A stretch of 64,000 nt of DNA from Dolomedes plantarius (Eukaryota > Arthropoda > Arachnida > Araneae > Dolomedidae), in assembly GCA_907164885.2 (NCBI GenBank), contig OU015490.1, positions 237,070,579 through 237,134,578 of the forward strand, read 5' to 3'. Below, piece after piece: positions 43,696 to 53,734 of the stretch; position 1 is the stretch's first letter, and every line of letters starts with the position of its first letter. The translations under genes were made by a program, and so were the position numbers. Under the pieces are notes generated by a model. It searched no databases. It saw only the letters and a program-made list of their open reading frames with translations, and was not told where the DNA came from.

Positions 43696-44924
43696 TTGCC
43701 CTGTACATTTCTAGTATTACCTTGGCCTCTGAAATTATTATTTTGCCTCGAATTTTCCTGAAACTGGACGCGCCTCTGCTGTCCGTTAAAGTTTCTCTGA
43801 GTAGAAAAATTTTGATTGTACTCGTTCTGCCTCCCTCGGAAGTGCGGACTAGGAGACCTGCCGAATTCTCCCCGCTCCCTACTCGGTGACGGGGAAAAGT
43901 TTCTCCTCGCTAATTGACCCCACTCAGAGTTGTGTGACTGAGTAAAAACGCGCCGCCCCCCGCTGGGAGACTGGTGAAAATTCTGCGGCGGCCGCTGATT
44001 TCTCCGCTCGCGAAACGCGGAACCCCTCCTAGAACTAAGCTCTCGCTGTGGGCACTGGTTTCTGGCGTGACCTAACTGATGACAGAAGAAACAACGTATG
44101 GGAGGTGAAGGCTGCGGCGAAAGAGTTAAGCTTTCCAACTTTGACGAAAGAAGGCTGACCGATTCTTGTAGTTTTACTACTATATTTTCTAAACTTGCCT
44201 GCCTGTCGTAACTAGGGGTGTCTCTATCTTGAGCCATAGCGTACACGGTAGCTGGGGGCTCGGGCTGGATCGAATTTTCAACCTCTTTTATCGCTTTCTC
44301 CTCCCGACATGCAATGTCAATAAGGTCGCTCAGTTTCTCTGGATTCCTCGCTATTACTGCCCTACGAATAGGGGCCAACATGTTTTTTAGAAGCATAGCC
44401 ATAAGCCACTGGTCTTCCATGTCACGACGTGCCGAATCCGGCAAATTATGTGTCCTTACCACAACTCTCACCTTTGATCTCGCTACCGCAATAAATTCGT
44501 TTACAGGAGTATGGTTATCCTGTTTCAGAGCCCAAAATTCAGCCAACAGGGCTGCCGGGTCTTTTTCAGATTGGAACCTATCTCCTAACGTTTTAAACAG
44601 GTCCTCAACCGAATTTATTTCTTCCCTAAAATTGGAAAACACAGTTTGAGCCTGACCCGCAAGACGCTGCTGTGCAGCAAAAAATTGATCCTCTGGGGAC
44701 CACTGTAAAAATTTTGCGATCTCCTGAAACTTATTTTGGAATCTCGTAAAATTTAGGTGTGGGTCAGCACCCGTAAAAGTTGGAATAAGATCTAGGTGAT
44801 TGAGCAACAAATCGCGCCTCTGGAAAGTCATAGCGCGCGCTACCCGTTGAGTCTCCTCATCCTCCACATCGTGTCTCTCAGAGTCGGCCTGACTTGCCGT
44901 TTCAGAACAAACTGAGTTAGGCAT
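43671..44924 (-). CDS. gag: Gag polyprotein of the Gypsy element
   Basis: 417 codons from ATG (44922-44924) to TAG (43671-43673). The N-terminal two thirds contains a capsid-like region (DLIPTFTGADPHLNFTRFQN, then ALLAEFWALKQDNHTPVNEF, the latter resembling the retrotransposon gag 'L..LKQ....V..Y' block). A CCHC zinc knuckle CFFCHQLGHARNQC occupies residues 278-291. After it comes an Arg/Ser/Gln/Asn-rich tail likely to bind RNA. Gag assembles the cytoplasmic particle and packages element RNA. Its end overlaps pol in the -1 frame through a slippery site. No damage is seen. Confidence 0.92.
   Translation of the reverse strand: MPNSVCSETASQADSERHDVEDEETQRVARAMTFQRRDLLLNHLDLIPTFTGADPHLNFTRFQNKFQEIAKFLQWSPEDQFFAAQQRLAGQAQTVFSNFREEINSVEDLFKTLGDRFQSEKDPAALLAEFWALKQDNHTPVNEFIAVARSKVRVVVRTHNLPDSARRDMEDQWLMAMLLKNMLAPIRRAVIARNPEKLSDLIDIACREEKAIKEVENSIQPEPPATVYAMAQDRDTPSYDRQASLENIVVKLQESVSLLSSKLESLTLSPQPSPPIRCFFCHQLGHARNQCPQRELSSRRGSAFRERRNQRPPQNFHQSPSGGRRVFTQSHNSEWGQLARRNFSPSPSRERGEFGRSPSPHFRGRQNEYNQNFSTQRNFNGQQRRVQFQENSRQNNNFRGQGNTRNVQGNLNYYSPR
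43689..43695 (-). promoter_or_regulatory. -1 ribosomal frameshift site T TTA AAC
   Basis: In gag frame the minus strand reads AAT TTA AAC TAT, so the heptamer is T TTA AAC with the correct codon phase for simultaneous slippage (TTA-AAC to TTT-AAA). After a -1 shift, reading continues with no stop into pol. The gag stop lies six codons downstream. A downstream stimulatory structure was not worked out. Confidence 0.8.
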
Positions 44925-45268
44925 ACTAAATTCGTGAATTTCCCTTCAAACCTAAATTTATCAAACAAAATACTCAACTTTTCTCTCAGTAAAACACTAT
45001 AGGTAATTCATCCCCCAAAATTTTCACATACAAACTGACACTATACTTTTTACACCATTATACACTAGAATACCCCAACATGAATACATTAAATCCCCCA
45101 AAATATACATGGATATCATCAATATTGACATTACACACAGTTATAACTCAATCATTATCTTTAACACATTATCACCATTTGGAATTTTTTCTCACTTAAA
45201 TTATAATACTAATAACAAAATTACGCTGCTACTAGCACTTAACATTGCTGTGAGTGAAACCCAGAAAA
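44925..45268 (-). other. 5' leader of the Gypsy element
   Basis: An AT-rich untranslated stretch of about 345 bases between primer site and gag. No conserved structure was recognised; packaging signals would be expected here. Confidence 0.6.
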
Positions 45269-45281
45269 GGTCACCGCACCA
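45269..45281 (-). promoter_or_regulatory. Primer-binding site of the Gypsy element
   Basis: One base inside the 5' LTR the minus strand reads TGGTGCGGTGACC, beginning with TGG as needed to pair with a tRNA 3' CCA. The matching tRNA 3' end would be GGTCACCGCACCA; I cannot name the tRNA from the window. It primes minus-strand DNA synthesis. Confidence 0.7.
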
Positions 45282-45282
45282 T

Positions 45283-46649
45283 TGTTGTGAGTATGTTGTT
45301 TAGAATGATTATCGCAATGGGCACTCGGTACCATTTCGCCGTTTGAAGAATGAATACCCATCATAACATTTAAGCCCGTAAAGTGGATAAGATTATTTTC
45401 ATTGCAACCCAAAAAACAAAACAAAATGGTGATAAATGTCAAGAAACATAACGCAAAACTGAGTCAACAATAAAAATGGAGGCAAGAACTATTTATTAAA
45501 TTATCTTATATGCAGTATACTATCCAAATTTACATTGCCTCTTAGGTCTCTCATTGTATTTCACATTTTCGATAGTTGCCAATTTAAACACGTTCCGTAT
45601 GAACCTAATTCCAAAACAAATTAGCAGTGAGTAACTTTACCCACATAAAAATATAAATATATAAATATGTACCTTAGTATCACACAGTTACAAATAGGCT
45701 GGCTGGCGCTTAAATTACAATCTTAGAAGGAGCTCCACGAATAAAAAAATCTTAAAAAAAAAACTTACCACAGCGCTGCAGGTTAAACTAAAAAAATATG
45801 AAACAGGAAAGCAAAGGCAAGATAGTAAAGCCCCTGGAATAGAAAGAGGGGATATAAAATGAGGACTGTTCCCATGTTGAAGTTGGCCATCTCTTCCTTC
45901 AAAAAGTTTCAAGAGTTCCAACGGAGCGGAGATAGGCGTCGGGTAGGTAGAAGACAGGGTCAACCCCCTGTGATGAGCGCCGAAAAACAGAATAACTTTT
46001 TCCTTCAGAATCGAAACGACGAACCGCCGTGCCTTCTCTCCTCAAAAAACCCGCGGCCCGGGAGCCCCTGGCTCGGGTTAAATAGTGCTACCTGGCGCCG
46101 TTGTTTCAAAACGCCAAACCACCTCAGACGCACCGAAATCACTTCATATCACACTGTTGGTTCGTGTATTAATTTTTTTCTTGCATCAATTTCGTTACTT
46201 CAGCACGCTTTAATTTCAAACATAATTGGCGCTACCACTTGCGCCGCTGACGCACTGTATTCATGCGCGCCGGTGAAATCAGTAAAGGCGCCGCAAAAAT
46301 TCCTTTTGCCTGCGAAAAACATCGCTGGCCCCGTCCGTCGCGCCCCTCGAAAACTGCAAGGCCAGGAGGTATCAGGTTACGGCACGGGAACAGATAAGGA
46401 AGCTTTTCTAAAGACAGATATTTTTACCAGGGCCAGAAAAAAAAGAGTCAGAGAGAATATAATTACTTTTTACACTTTTACATTTTACTCTTTAAACCAG
46501 CCAACCATATTTCCTTTTCCCTACGCCACCAGCTTACAATAATTAATTTACATTCCTTGGCATTAACAATTATACTTGGCATTTACACAAATTAATTAAC
46601 TACACACACATCATTATGGCTAAAACCTAACAGAGCAATTAGCATAACA
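45283..46649 (-). repeat. 5' LTR of the Gypsy element
   Basis: 1,367 bp, end-to-end match of 37023-38389. As the upstream LTR in element orientation it should carry the active promoter for the genomic RNA. Confidence 0.95.
45859..46542 (+). CDS. Antisense 227-codon open frame in the 5' LTR
   Basis: Copy of the frame at 37599-38282, with Q instead of K at the only variable position (46201). See that entry for the reasoning. Likely a by-product of LTR composition. Confidence 0.22.
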   Translation: MRTVPMLKLAISSFKKFQEFQRSGDRRRVGRRQGQPPVMSAEKQNNFFLQNRNDEPPCLLSSKNPRPGSPWLGLNSATWRRCFKTPNHLRRTEITSYHTVGSCINFFLASISLLQHALISNIIGATTCAADALYSCAPVKSVKAPQKFLLPAKNIAGPVRRAPRKLQGQEVSGYGTGTDKEAFLKTDIFTRARKKRVRENIITFYTFTFYSLNQPTIFPFPYATSLQ

Positions 46650-46653
46650 CTTT
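46650..46653. other. Target-site duplication CTTT (right)
   Basis: Pairs with 37019-37022. Confidence 0.85.
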
Positions 46654-48334
46654 GTATATTTCAGACTGACAAGTATCATATTTTTCTAACGAGGAAACCT
46701 AATTTTAAAATATATATTTCATCTTTCGCTACCATTGATGTATCGAGCGTGGATTTAAAGTAGATGTACCAAAATATGTGAGTTTTAAAAAATCTATGAA
46801 TATACTATCAATCATGTGAAGTACTTTTATATCGTAAAATATTGCCTTTTTGTAATTGGTTATCACTTCAGATTATTATTGGAAAACTCAAATAAAATAT
46901 GCTATTTAAAATTATTTTAAATTTTCAAAAAACATAAGTTGCATTCCATACATCTGAAGTGTAATTTTTGAGTCCTTATTTAATTGCCATGGATTTTCAG
47001 TAAATCATATTGTTAAAATTTATTACTTTATAAAGACTGTCAGATAGCCAGAATGCATTTATATCATAACCTCGTTTTAAAGATTTAAATGAAATAAACA
47101 ACACGGGAAAAAGCTGTAATGGGAAAATTTCTCTGGTGTAAAATATTAAGTCCCGCAAGTGAAGGAACCTCAAGCAAATCTAGTAACATGGATGTTAAGT
47201 AACAAAACACGGGAATACTGAGCTTTTTGAAAAATTCTTTAGTCTGTTTCATTTCTTTTTTTTCAGAAACAAAATATAAAAGAAGAAAATTTACATAATG
47301 AGAAAGTTATTTATTTGAAAATGTGTTTTATTATGTCCCTCGATTTCTATCTTTTCTTATTATTCAAGCAGACTAAAATACTTCCTGTTTTGAAAAGAGA
47401 AAAGAAATACTGCTGAAAGAAATTGTGTATCCAGACTTATAGTCCATTACAGCTGTTGCCAAAGCCTTGTAATTTCCATCTTAGAAGATTTGTAGGAACA
47501 ACAACGGAAATAAAATTGCTTGTCTTGTTTCCCGGGTATACTGTTATTTTCTTTTACTAAGCGTTTAAAAATCTGCTGAGCTTTCTTTCCTCTAAGTAGG
47601 TAGCTTTATAACAATAGCTTTAATAAAAATGCAAATTAAAGTCTTTAGATTCGAACAGATGCAAGTCATTTTAAGAAATTTGCAATTTACAAGTTAGCTA
47701 GATTACAAATTAAAATGAAATTGAATTCGAATTAGAGAAAGGAGACATTAATTTACTCATTTTTTGAGGTAGGATTAATAAACATATCTGAATAAAAAAT
47801 TTTCATTTGTGCATATATTTTCCGTAATGATTTTCTAATGACAGTTTTAAAAATGATAGTCGGAAACGGCTTAATTAAGCAGTTTGGAGATGCAGATAAC
47901 CTAAATTTAGTCACTCGGTCAAATTTTGGAACAAAATTTGAGAAATGTGCTTAAAGACATCGACTAATACAAATGTTAAATTAAAAAAAATTGAATAATA
48001 CTTTCAACTGATAATTAGAAAGTAATAAAAAGAATTGGAGGAAAGATATAAATTCTAGAGGAATTTTAAGTAGAGGAAAAGTAAAAATCAGAAGTTATAT
48101 AATAATTTCACAGGTAATTTTCTCAAGAATCTAAACATAACGAAATGAAGAATATATTAAATTAGGGATAATAAATAACAATATGAAGTAGCGCTAAATA
48201 TTGAGAGATTTCTAGGAAGTGACAAAAATACATATATGTTTATATTAATTTGGGATTTTCTGTGTGAGCCTTTAATTTATATCCTCCAAGTCTTATTGAA
48301 GCTATATTGAACGGACATCATATTTCCGTACGCT
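46654..48334. other. Unassigned AT-rich flank
   Basis: No coding frame, inverted repeat or tandem repeat is recognised. Confidence 0.5.
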
Positions 48335-48335
48335 T

Positions 48336-48429
<94 letters not shown>

Positions 48430-48432
48430 ATA
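48335..48432. repeat. (CA)n(TA)n microsatellite
   Basis: About 11 CA units, then about 33 TA units, then a short TGTATG tail. Confidence 0.95.
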
Positions 48433-48702
48433 TTCGCCCTTCTATAATGAGCAACAATTTATCGTGCGTAGTATAATCTACATGCTAGATTCCTATTCCA
48501 TTAATCTTAGAAAGCACAAACACTGAATTAAACAAAAACGTGCTATCAATAATAGCAGCTAAATCAATTTCTTTATCACCCATATTGAACTGAACATATC
48601 CTTACTTAGATAAAAGTTTGTAACGGCACAGATGATTTCCTACTCACGCAATAAACCGGAACTATTTCCGGAAAAGTTCGATTTGGTTAATCCTCTGAAT
48701 TT

Positions 48703-49060
48703 CATCTCACCCGAAGGAAATGGTTCTTTCAAACTCACTCCCTATAGCAAATGTAGCCGAAAAATTTCTAATGCTTTAAAGATTTAAAATTTTACGTCAA
48801 TAGTAAAAGCTCTAAAAACTATCCCATAACTTTGAACTCATTTTTAAAATACTGCAAACTTTTATTAACATCGTTACTCAGAAAATCTGAAAGTAGGAGC
48901 TTAGCAGAAGGGTAAAATATACTGATAAAATTGAAAAATATGCCATAAAAGAACATCTAATCAAACGCGGTCATAAAGGATGTCACGGCATCTATTTGTA
49001 TTAAAAAGAAACAATTATTTATCTTGTAAATTCTTGATATGATGCGAAACTTAAAAATAA
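48703..49060 (+). repeat. Old duplication, copy A
   Basis: It shares with 50163-50510: CCCGAAG at the start, AAAGCTCTAAAAACTATCC, TTTGAACTCATTTTTAAAAT, TTTTATTAACATC.T.ACTCAG and GTGTAAAATAT-type blocks. Identity is moderate with several small gaps. The two copies are in direct orientation. Copy B is separated from its left neighbour by the hAT insertion. Function unknown. Confidence 0.7.
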
Positions 49061-49128
49061 CGAAAAAACAAAAATTAATTTAAAAATAATAGAATAAAAA
49101 TACATCTGATTTTCTTCTCGCCCGAAGT

Positions 49129-50162
49129 TAGGGTTTATACAAAAACCGACTTTTTGAAAAACCGGTTTTCGGATTCCAGATTTCCAAAAAACCGGTTTTA
49201 TTTAGCCGGTTTTCGAATTTTTGTCAAAAAAAAAATAGAATAGGGAAAATATTTTATTTAATTTATATTAAATAGCAAAAAACGAAATCAATATCAAGTC
49301 AAAATATGAAAACAATTAAGGATTACACATTACTTACACAAAATAATGAAAACTCAAACAAAAATTTCAAATTTCAAATAATATTTATATTTATTTCACT
49401 AATTTTAATTTCTCCTAAAAAATAGGTTTTTATAAAACATAAAATATCCACTGAACGGTGGCTAAGTCTTGTTCTTATTTTGGACACAATATTGCCTGAA
49501 ATTGAAAATACTCGTTCACTAGCTACTGAGCTTGGTTTTATAGTTTTCAGGACATCAAATAACAAATCTAAGTTTTTGTTTCTGTTATTTGTTGCCTCCA
49601 ATAATGAAAATTCAACTTTCAGTGTCTTTGGATTTGTAAGTTTTTCTCCAGGATCTTCAAGAATCTTATGAATTTATTTTTCCATGGCTTCCTTTAAAAA
49701 AGCATTACTCTGATGAGTAGTTTCTTCGATTTGCTCTTCATCAGAATCGGTTTCCAGAAAAGAATTTGGAAATATTCTAGACAATACCTTTCCAGATAAC
49801 TATAACAACTTTATATTTTTGTTTCCAGTTTTCACTTTACAAGATTAAGCGAACCTGTCGTGACTCGTGACGGATTGCACTTGTGTACTAACATAAAATA
49901 AGTCGGTTAGGCACTTCTTTTCCACGTGCGCAGTGCACAATGCACAAGCACTGGTCAAAGCAACTCGCAACGTTGAAAAAATGTGTCTGCTGCCCGTTGC
50001 ATAGAATGAATAGCAAATCAAATAAGTTAAAAATAATTTTTACATAATAATTTGAATTCTTTTAAACCGGTTTTCTTAATTTAAAAACCGGTTTTCAAAT
50101 GTGACAAATATATTTAAAAAACTGATTTTTTAAAACCGGGTTTGAAAAACCGTCAAACCCTA
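49129..50162 (-). mobile_element. hAT element derivative, 1,034 bp
   Basis: The termini TAGGGTTT (49129) and AAACCCTA (ending 50162) are inverted. A perfect 8-bp target duplication CCCGAAGT flanks them (49121-49128 and 50163-50170), the hAT hallmark. Subterminal palindromes AAACCGGTTT recur near both ends (about 49159, 49190, 49205; 50065, 50086). The minus strand encodes the C-terminal dimerisation region of a hAT transposase; the rest is missing or unreadable, so it is an internal-deletion derivative. Confidence 0.9.
49374..49601 (-). pseudogene. hAT transposase C-terminal dimerisation domain
   Basis: The minus-strand frame contains PSSVASERVFSISGNIVSKI and RTRLSHRSVDILCFIKTYF, which closely follow the hAT C-terminal (Dimer_Tnp_hAT) signature S..SER.FS..G.......L....V..L.F.K. 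The stop is at 49374-49376. Upstream the frame breaks, and the RNase H-like catalytic core was not found. It sits centrally between the hAT termini. Confidence 0.85.
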
Positions 50163-50510
50163 CCCGAAGTAAAGTGTCCTTTCAAAATGTTCTCTCATAA
50201 AGAAAAGGAGCCAAAAAAACTCCAAAGCCTTAAATCATACAATTTTCTTCTCTAAAGAAAAAGCTCTAGAAACTATCCTCAATCCTTGAACTCATTTTTA
50301 AAATACTGTAAAATTTTATTAACATCTTCACTCAGAAAATGTGAAAGCAGGAGTATAGAAAAAGTGTAAAATATAATGTTGAAATTGAAAATGTGCAGTA
50401 AAAAAATGATCCGATAAAATATAGGCATTAATGACGTCACAACCTCTATTTCTAAGATAAAGAAACTATTACTTTTCTTTTACATTCATGAATGAAAAAT
50501 AATTTAACAA
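50163..50510 (+). repeat. Old duplication, copy B
   Basis: Direct, diverged copy of 48703-49060. It begins at CCCGAAGT, which is also the right-hand hAT target duplication. It contains TGACGTCA near 50433. Confidence 0.7.
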
Positions 50511-50559
50511 TAATGAAACTAATGAGATGTATCCATTTACTCACATAATCCATGGTGGT

Positions 50560-51214
50560 AGAATTTCTTCTATTCTGAAGTCAAATTAATAAGTTTATGT
50601 AATCTATATTTAAAACAGTTCCTTAACTGACTGACAGATAACCACTGGACCTAAAGGGTTGAAAATTTGTATGGCAATTTTTCTTATAGTGAAGGGTTGC
50701 ATTAAGAAAGATTTTGGAAAAATTCTTCTTAGATTTTTTAAAATTAAAATTTTAAGCTGTTTTTGTAACATTTTTTAAAGTTTGCATTCAAAATAATAAT
50801 TTGATGTCTATAAAATTTATAACACGAGAAAGATCATAAAAATTCCTTTAAAATGAAATCTGCTTCCAATCTTCACGTGCCTTTACTGATTGTTGGGGAG
50901 TTTTTACAGATTAATTTGTACAATTTAATTTATTAAATGCTGATCACGTGGTTTCTTTTATTTTTGTGATACTTTAAATTAGTTTTGAGTCACGCCATAA
51001 CAACGAAATAAATTGACAAAAAATTGAAATACGGTAAAAGACAAAATGTAACCACTAGACTAATTGAAATAGAAGTTTTTTAAGAATTTAATTCAAATTA
51101 GTATGTTTTATGGATATTAAACATACAAATTAACAGCATACATTGATCGTTGTATTTAATTTGAATATTTTCTTCCACATTATTTTATCCATAAAAATAT
51201 CCGTTACGATTTTT

Positions 51215-51245
<31 letters not shown>

Positions 51246-51322
51246 TGGCATTAAATGCATATATTGGCCGTTGTATTTAATTTGAATGTACTCCGTAGCG
51301 AAGATCAGGTATTCAGCTAGTT
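50560..51322 (+). mobile_element. Possible Helitron-like fragment
   Basis: It contains phrases common in arthropod Helitron-type repeats (AACTGACTGACAGATAACCA, TGAAAATTTGTATGGCAAT). It ends CCGTAGCGAAGATCAGGTAT followed by TCAGCTAGT, similar to Helitron 3' ends of the form hairpin plus CTAGT (51318-51322). A (TA)n run at about 51220-51245 interrupts it. No Rep/helicase coding is present. The 5' boundary is approximate. Confidence 0.35.
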
Positions 51323-52069
51323 GAATATAAATGAATTAATCATCGAATTTGTTTCATCACCAAGAATTAAAGATATGTTACGAACTTTTATAAATTAATA
51401 TACACCCTGTGTTAATAAATCTACCATAAGTAAAATTGAAAAATATCCAAAAATAATAATTAACTAGCATTATATTTTTCTTATACCTAAATTTTTTCAA
51501 TGCACACCTTCTTATTCCTTCATCAATCTAATGATGTTTTCTCCAAACCCGAGAAAAACGAGCGAAAGGGACATGGCAGATCTGACACCGGCAATGCACT
51601 ATTAAGTTTACGTGTCGTCGACACATTTCATAGTAATTGACCATGATTACACTAAATGTCACGTAAAGGGATCACAATTACATAGTAACTAACATCGTTG
51701 CTCGCAGCGTACATCTGAACAGTTCTAAAGGTTAGTGCTCAGTAGCCGTCCTATTTACCCTTGTTTCTGTTCCTGTTAAAATACAGGTTAATATATCCTT
51801 GGTAAAGAGAGCTAAATTTACAGTGGAGGGATAACGCCCACTAAATCAAAATTTTGCTCAGTGAGTATGAACGATAAAAGTCAATTTTAAGTAAGAAGTG
51901 GGGATGGGCGTGAAATTAAAAGCGTTAACGAGTCATAGTCGCTGAAAACCTGTGCTGTGTTTTCTTCGTAGTGTTGCATATGATGCATTATTATTAAGTT
52001 TAATACTCAAAGTAAAAGTAAAATATTAAGAAGTTCAAATAACGTACAAGGTTTACACAAACAAACACA
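51323..52069. other. Unassigned sequence
   Basis: No gene or repeat recognised. Confidence 0.4.
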
Positions 52070-52096
52070 CACACACACACACATGTATATATATAT
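52070..52096. repeat. (AC)n-TG(TA)n microsatellite
   Basis: About 9 AC units, TGTATATATATAT, then the truncated LTR begins. Confidence 0.9.
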
Positions 52097-52114
52097 CCCA
52101 ATTAATTTCTTACA

Positions 52115-52240
52115 ACTTCCGCCCCGTCCCCCTGAAGGCGTGCAAACAAGGAGTAGCTAATTCCATGTGGCAAAGCTTCAGAAGAGCAAAACAATCAAAT
52201 CAGCCAACTGGAAAAATGCTGAGTAGGGCTGCAGTTCCTA
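52115..52240 (-). promoter_or_regulatory. Polypurine tract and 3' module (second LTR element)
   Basis: Complement of ACTTCCGCCCCGTCCCCCTG, followed inward by AAGGCGTGCAAACAAGGAGT. It is nearly the same as 28495-28620. Confidence 0.65.
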
Positions 52241-53734
52241 ATCAACAAAAATCTCAGTGAAAACCCCATCATTTAAAATCAAATGTTCCCCTAACAACTC
52301 CTGGATTATCTCTTTCTGTTCTGTAAGACTTGGAGCAGTGGTTTTTAAAATACACAGTTTACAATTATTTCCATAGGTTACATCAAAAATAGTCTTGAGT
52401 TGGTACAACAAAATGTATTATATCACTTATTAATAGAAACAAATAGGAAGACATTATAACACTACCTAAAAAATATCTCTTTTACCTAGAATTTACTATA
52501 TTAGATCTCTACAACCATTTTTGCCATCTATCACATGGTCTGTTACTAGAATCTATAACATATGTCTACTTTGCCAGATGCTTACTCTGCTCCTGAGTGG
52601 TTAATGGTATGACAGTCCTACAAAGCTGTCCACTCACTTTCTAATTCACAACAGTTCCAGTTTAATTATTTACAAATAATTTAATTTATTTACACATAAT
52701 TGTGGTGGAATATGAAAAAAATACGTAAATGAAAAACAACTTGAGTTATGAAAAAATATTAGTGCGGTCGACCGACGTGTTTGGAGGCCTTCTGCAATTG
52801 CTTGACCCTGTAAAACTCAGAGACAAAACATATTAATAATTGAAAAAGAACATAGACATTTTATCATTTTATCCATGGGATTTTAGTTTACCTTTAGACA
52901 TTGAAAAATATTGTAAATTTTACATCAATTGAAGTACAAGTTATTTTCCACAATATAACAAACAATTGAAATTTATCAAAGCATTTTATAATTTACACTT
53001 CATTCGCGTAATATTCATAATGATAGATTCTTTATGTCAATACAAACAATTTTGGTACTTGTGTACCACTCATTTACTGTATACAATTTGCCAAGTTTAG
53101 TCAGAGGAGAGTAAGTGCAAATAATTTCCCACAGTCTTAACCACAACAATTGGTTTGAAACAACAAAATCTTGGGTTGTCATATTTGGATGTTGGCTCAG
53201 AAATTCCAGAAAATCACATAGAAAAGTTTTCAAAGTCACAAAGAAAGATCAAGTTAGCTATTTTTTAATTTTTAATTTTAAGACAACACACAAAGATTTA
53301 AAAAGGTGTTAGGCACCCAACAAATAAAATCAATTAGAAAATGGATCTCTGATTTATGAAGTATGGTCATATTTGGGAAATGCAAAAACAGTTTAGCACA
53401 TTGAACAAACCAAAACATTGTAAGAATGGTAACAAAACATTTCAAAATAATCCAAAAATTAGGTTTAGGTAAAATTCTTTCATCCGTTACTAGATTTCAA
53501 TTCAACACACGTAATTGTTTAAACAAATAAATTCAATACAAATCATATTATAGTTTAATTCCACAATATCACCAATTCCAATTTTATCATTTTGTTTACT
53601 CATTAACATTCATAATTTTATAATTTAAATTTTTTACTTGTAATTCGTACTAAAATCTTTTCTTATTCCTCCCCCCCCCAAGAAAATTGTACATGAAACA
53701 AAATTATTTTAATTTAAATTCAATATGTGGATGA
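52241..53734. other. 3' noncoding part of the older Gypsy-like element
   Basis: Only short frames without recognised domains (for example 53015-53239). A poly-C run lies at about 53671-53679. Confidence 0.45.

Larger units (their letters stand above)
37023..46649 (-). mobile_element. Ty3/Gypsy LTR retrotransposon, young and nearly intact, 9.6 kb
   Basis: The element is bounded by 1,367-bp LTRs that start TGTTGTGAGT and end TAGCATAACA. A perfect 4-bp target duplication CTTT flanks it (37019-37022 and 46650-46653). Read on the minus strand the order is 5' LTR, primer site, leader of about 345 bp, gag, a -1 frameshift into pol (protease, reverse transcriptase, RNase H, integrase), a 1.3-kb untranslated stretch, polypurine tract, 3' LTR. 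Protease-RT-RH-IN order is the Ty3/Gypsy arrangement. One frame break in pol (41015-41023) is the only visible damage. LTR near-identity shows very recent insertion. No convincing env gene is present. Confidence 0.95.

Noticed and set aside
41954..44649. Plus-strand open frames inside the Gypsy element (41954-42172, 42416-42637, 43001-43333, 44314-44649)
   Set aside because: They are antisense shadows of gag and pol, which show full domain structure on the minus strand.
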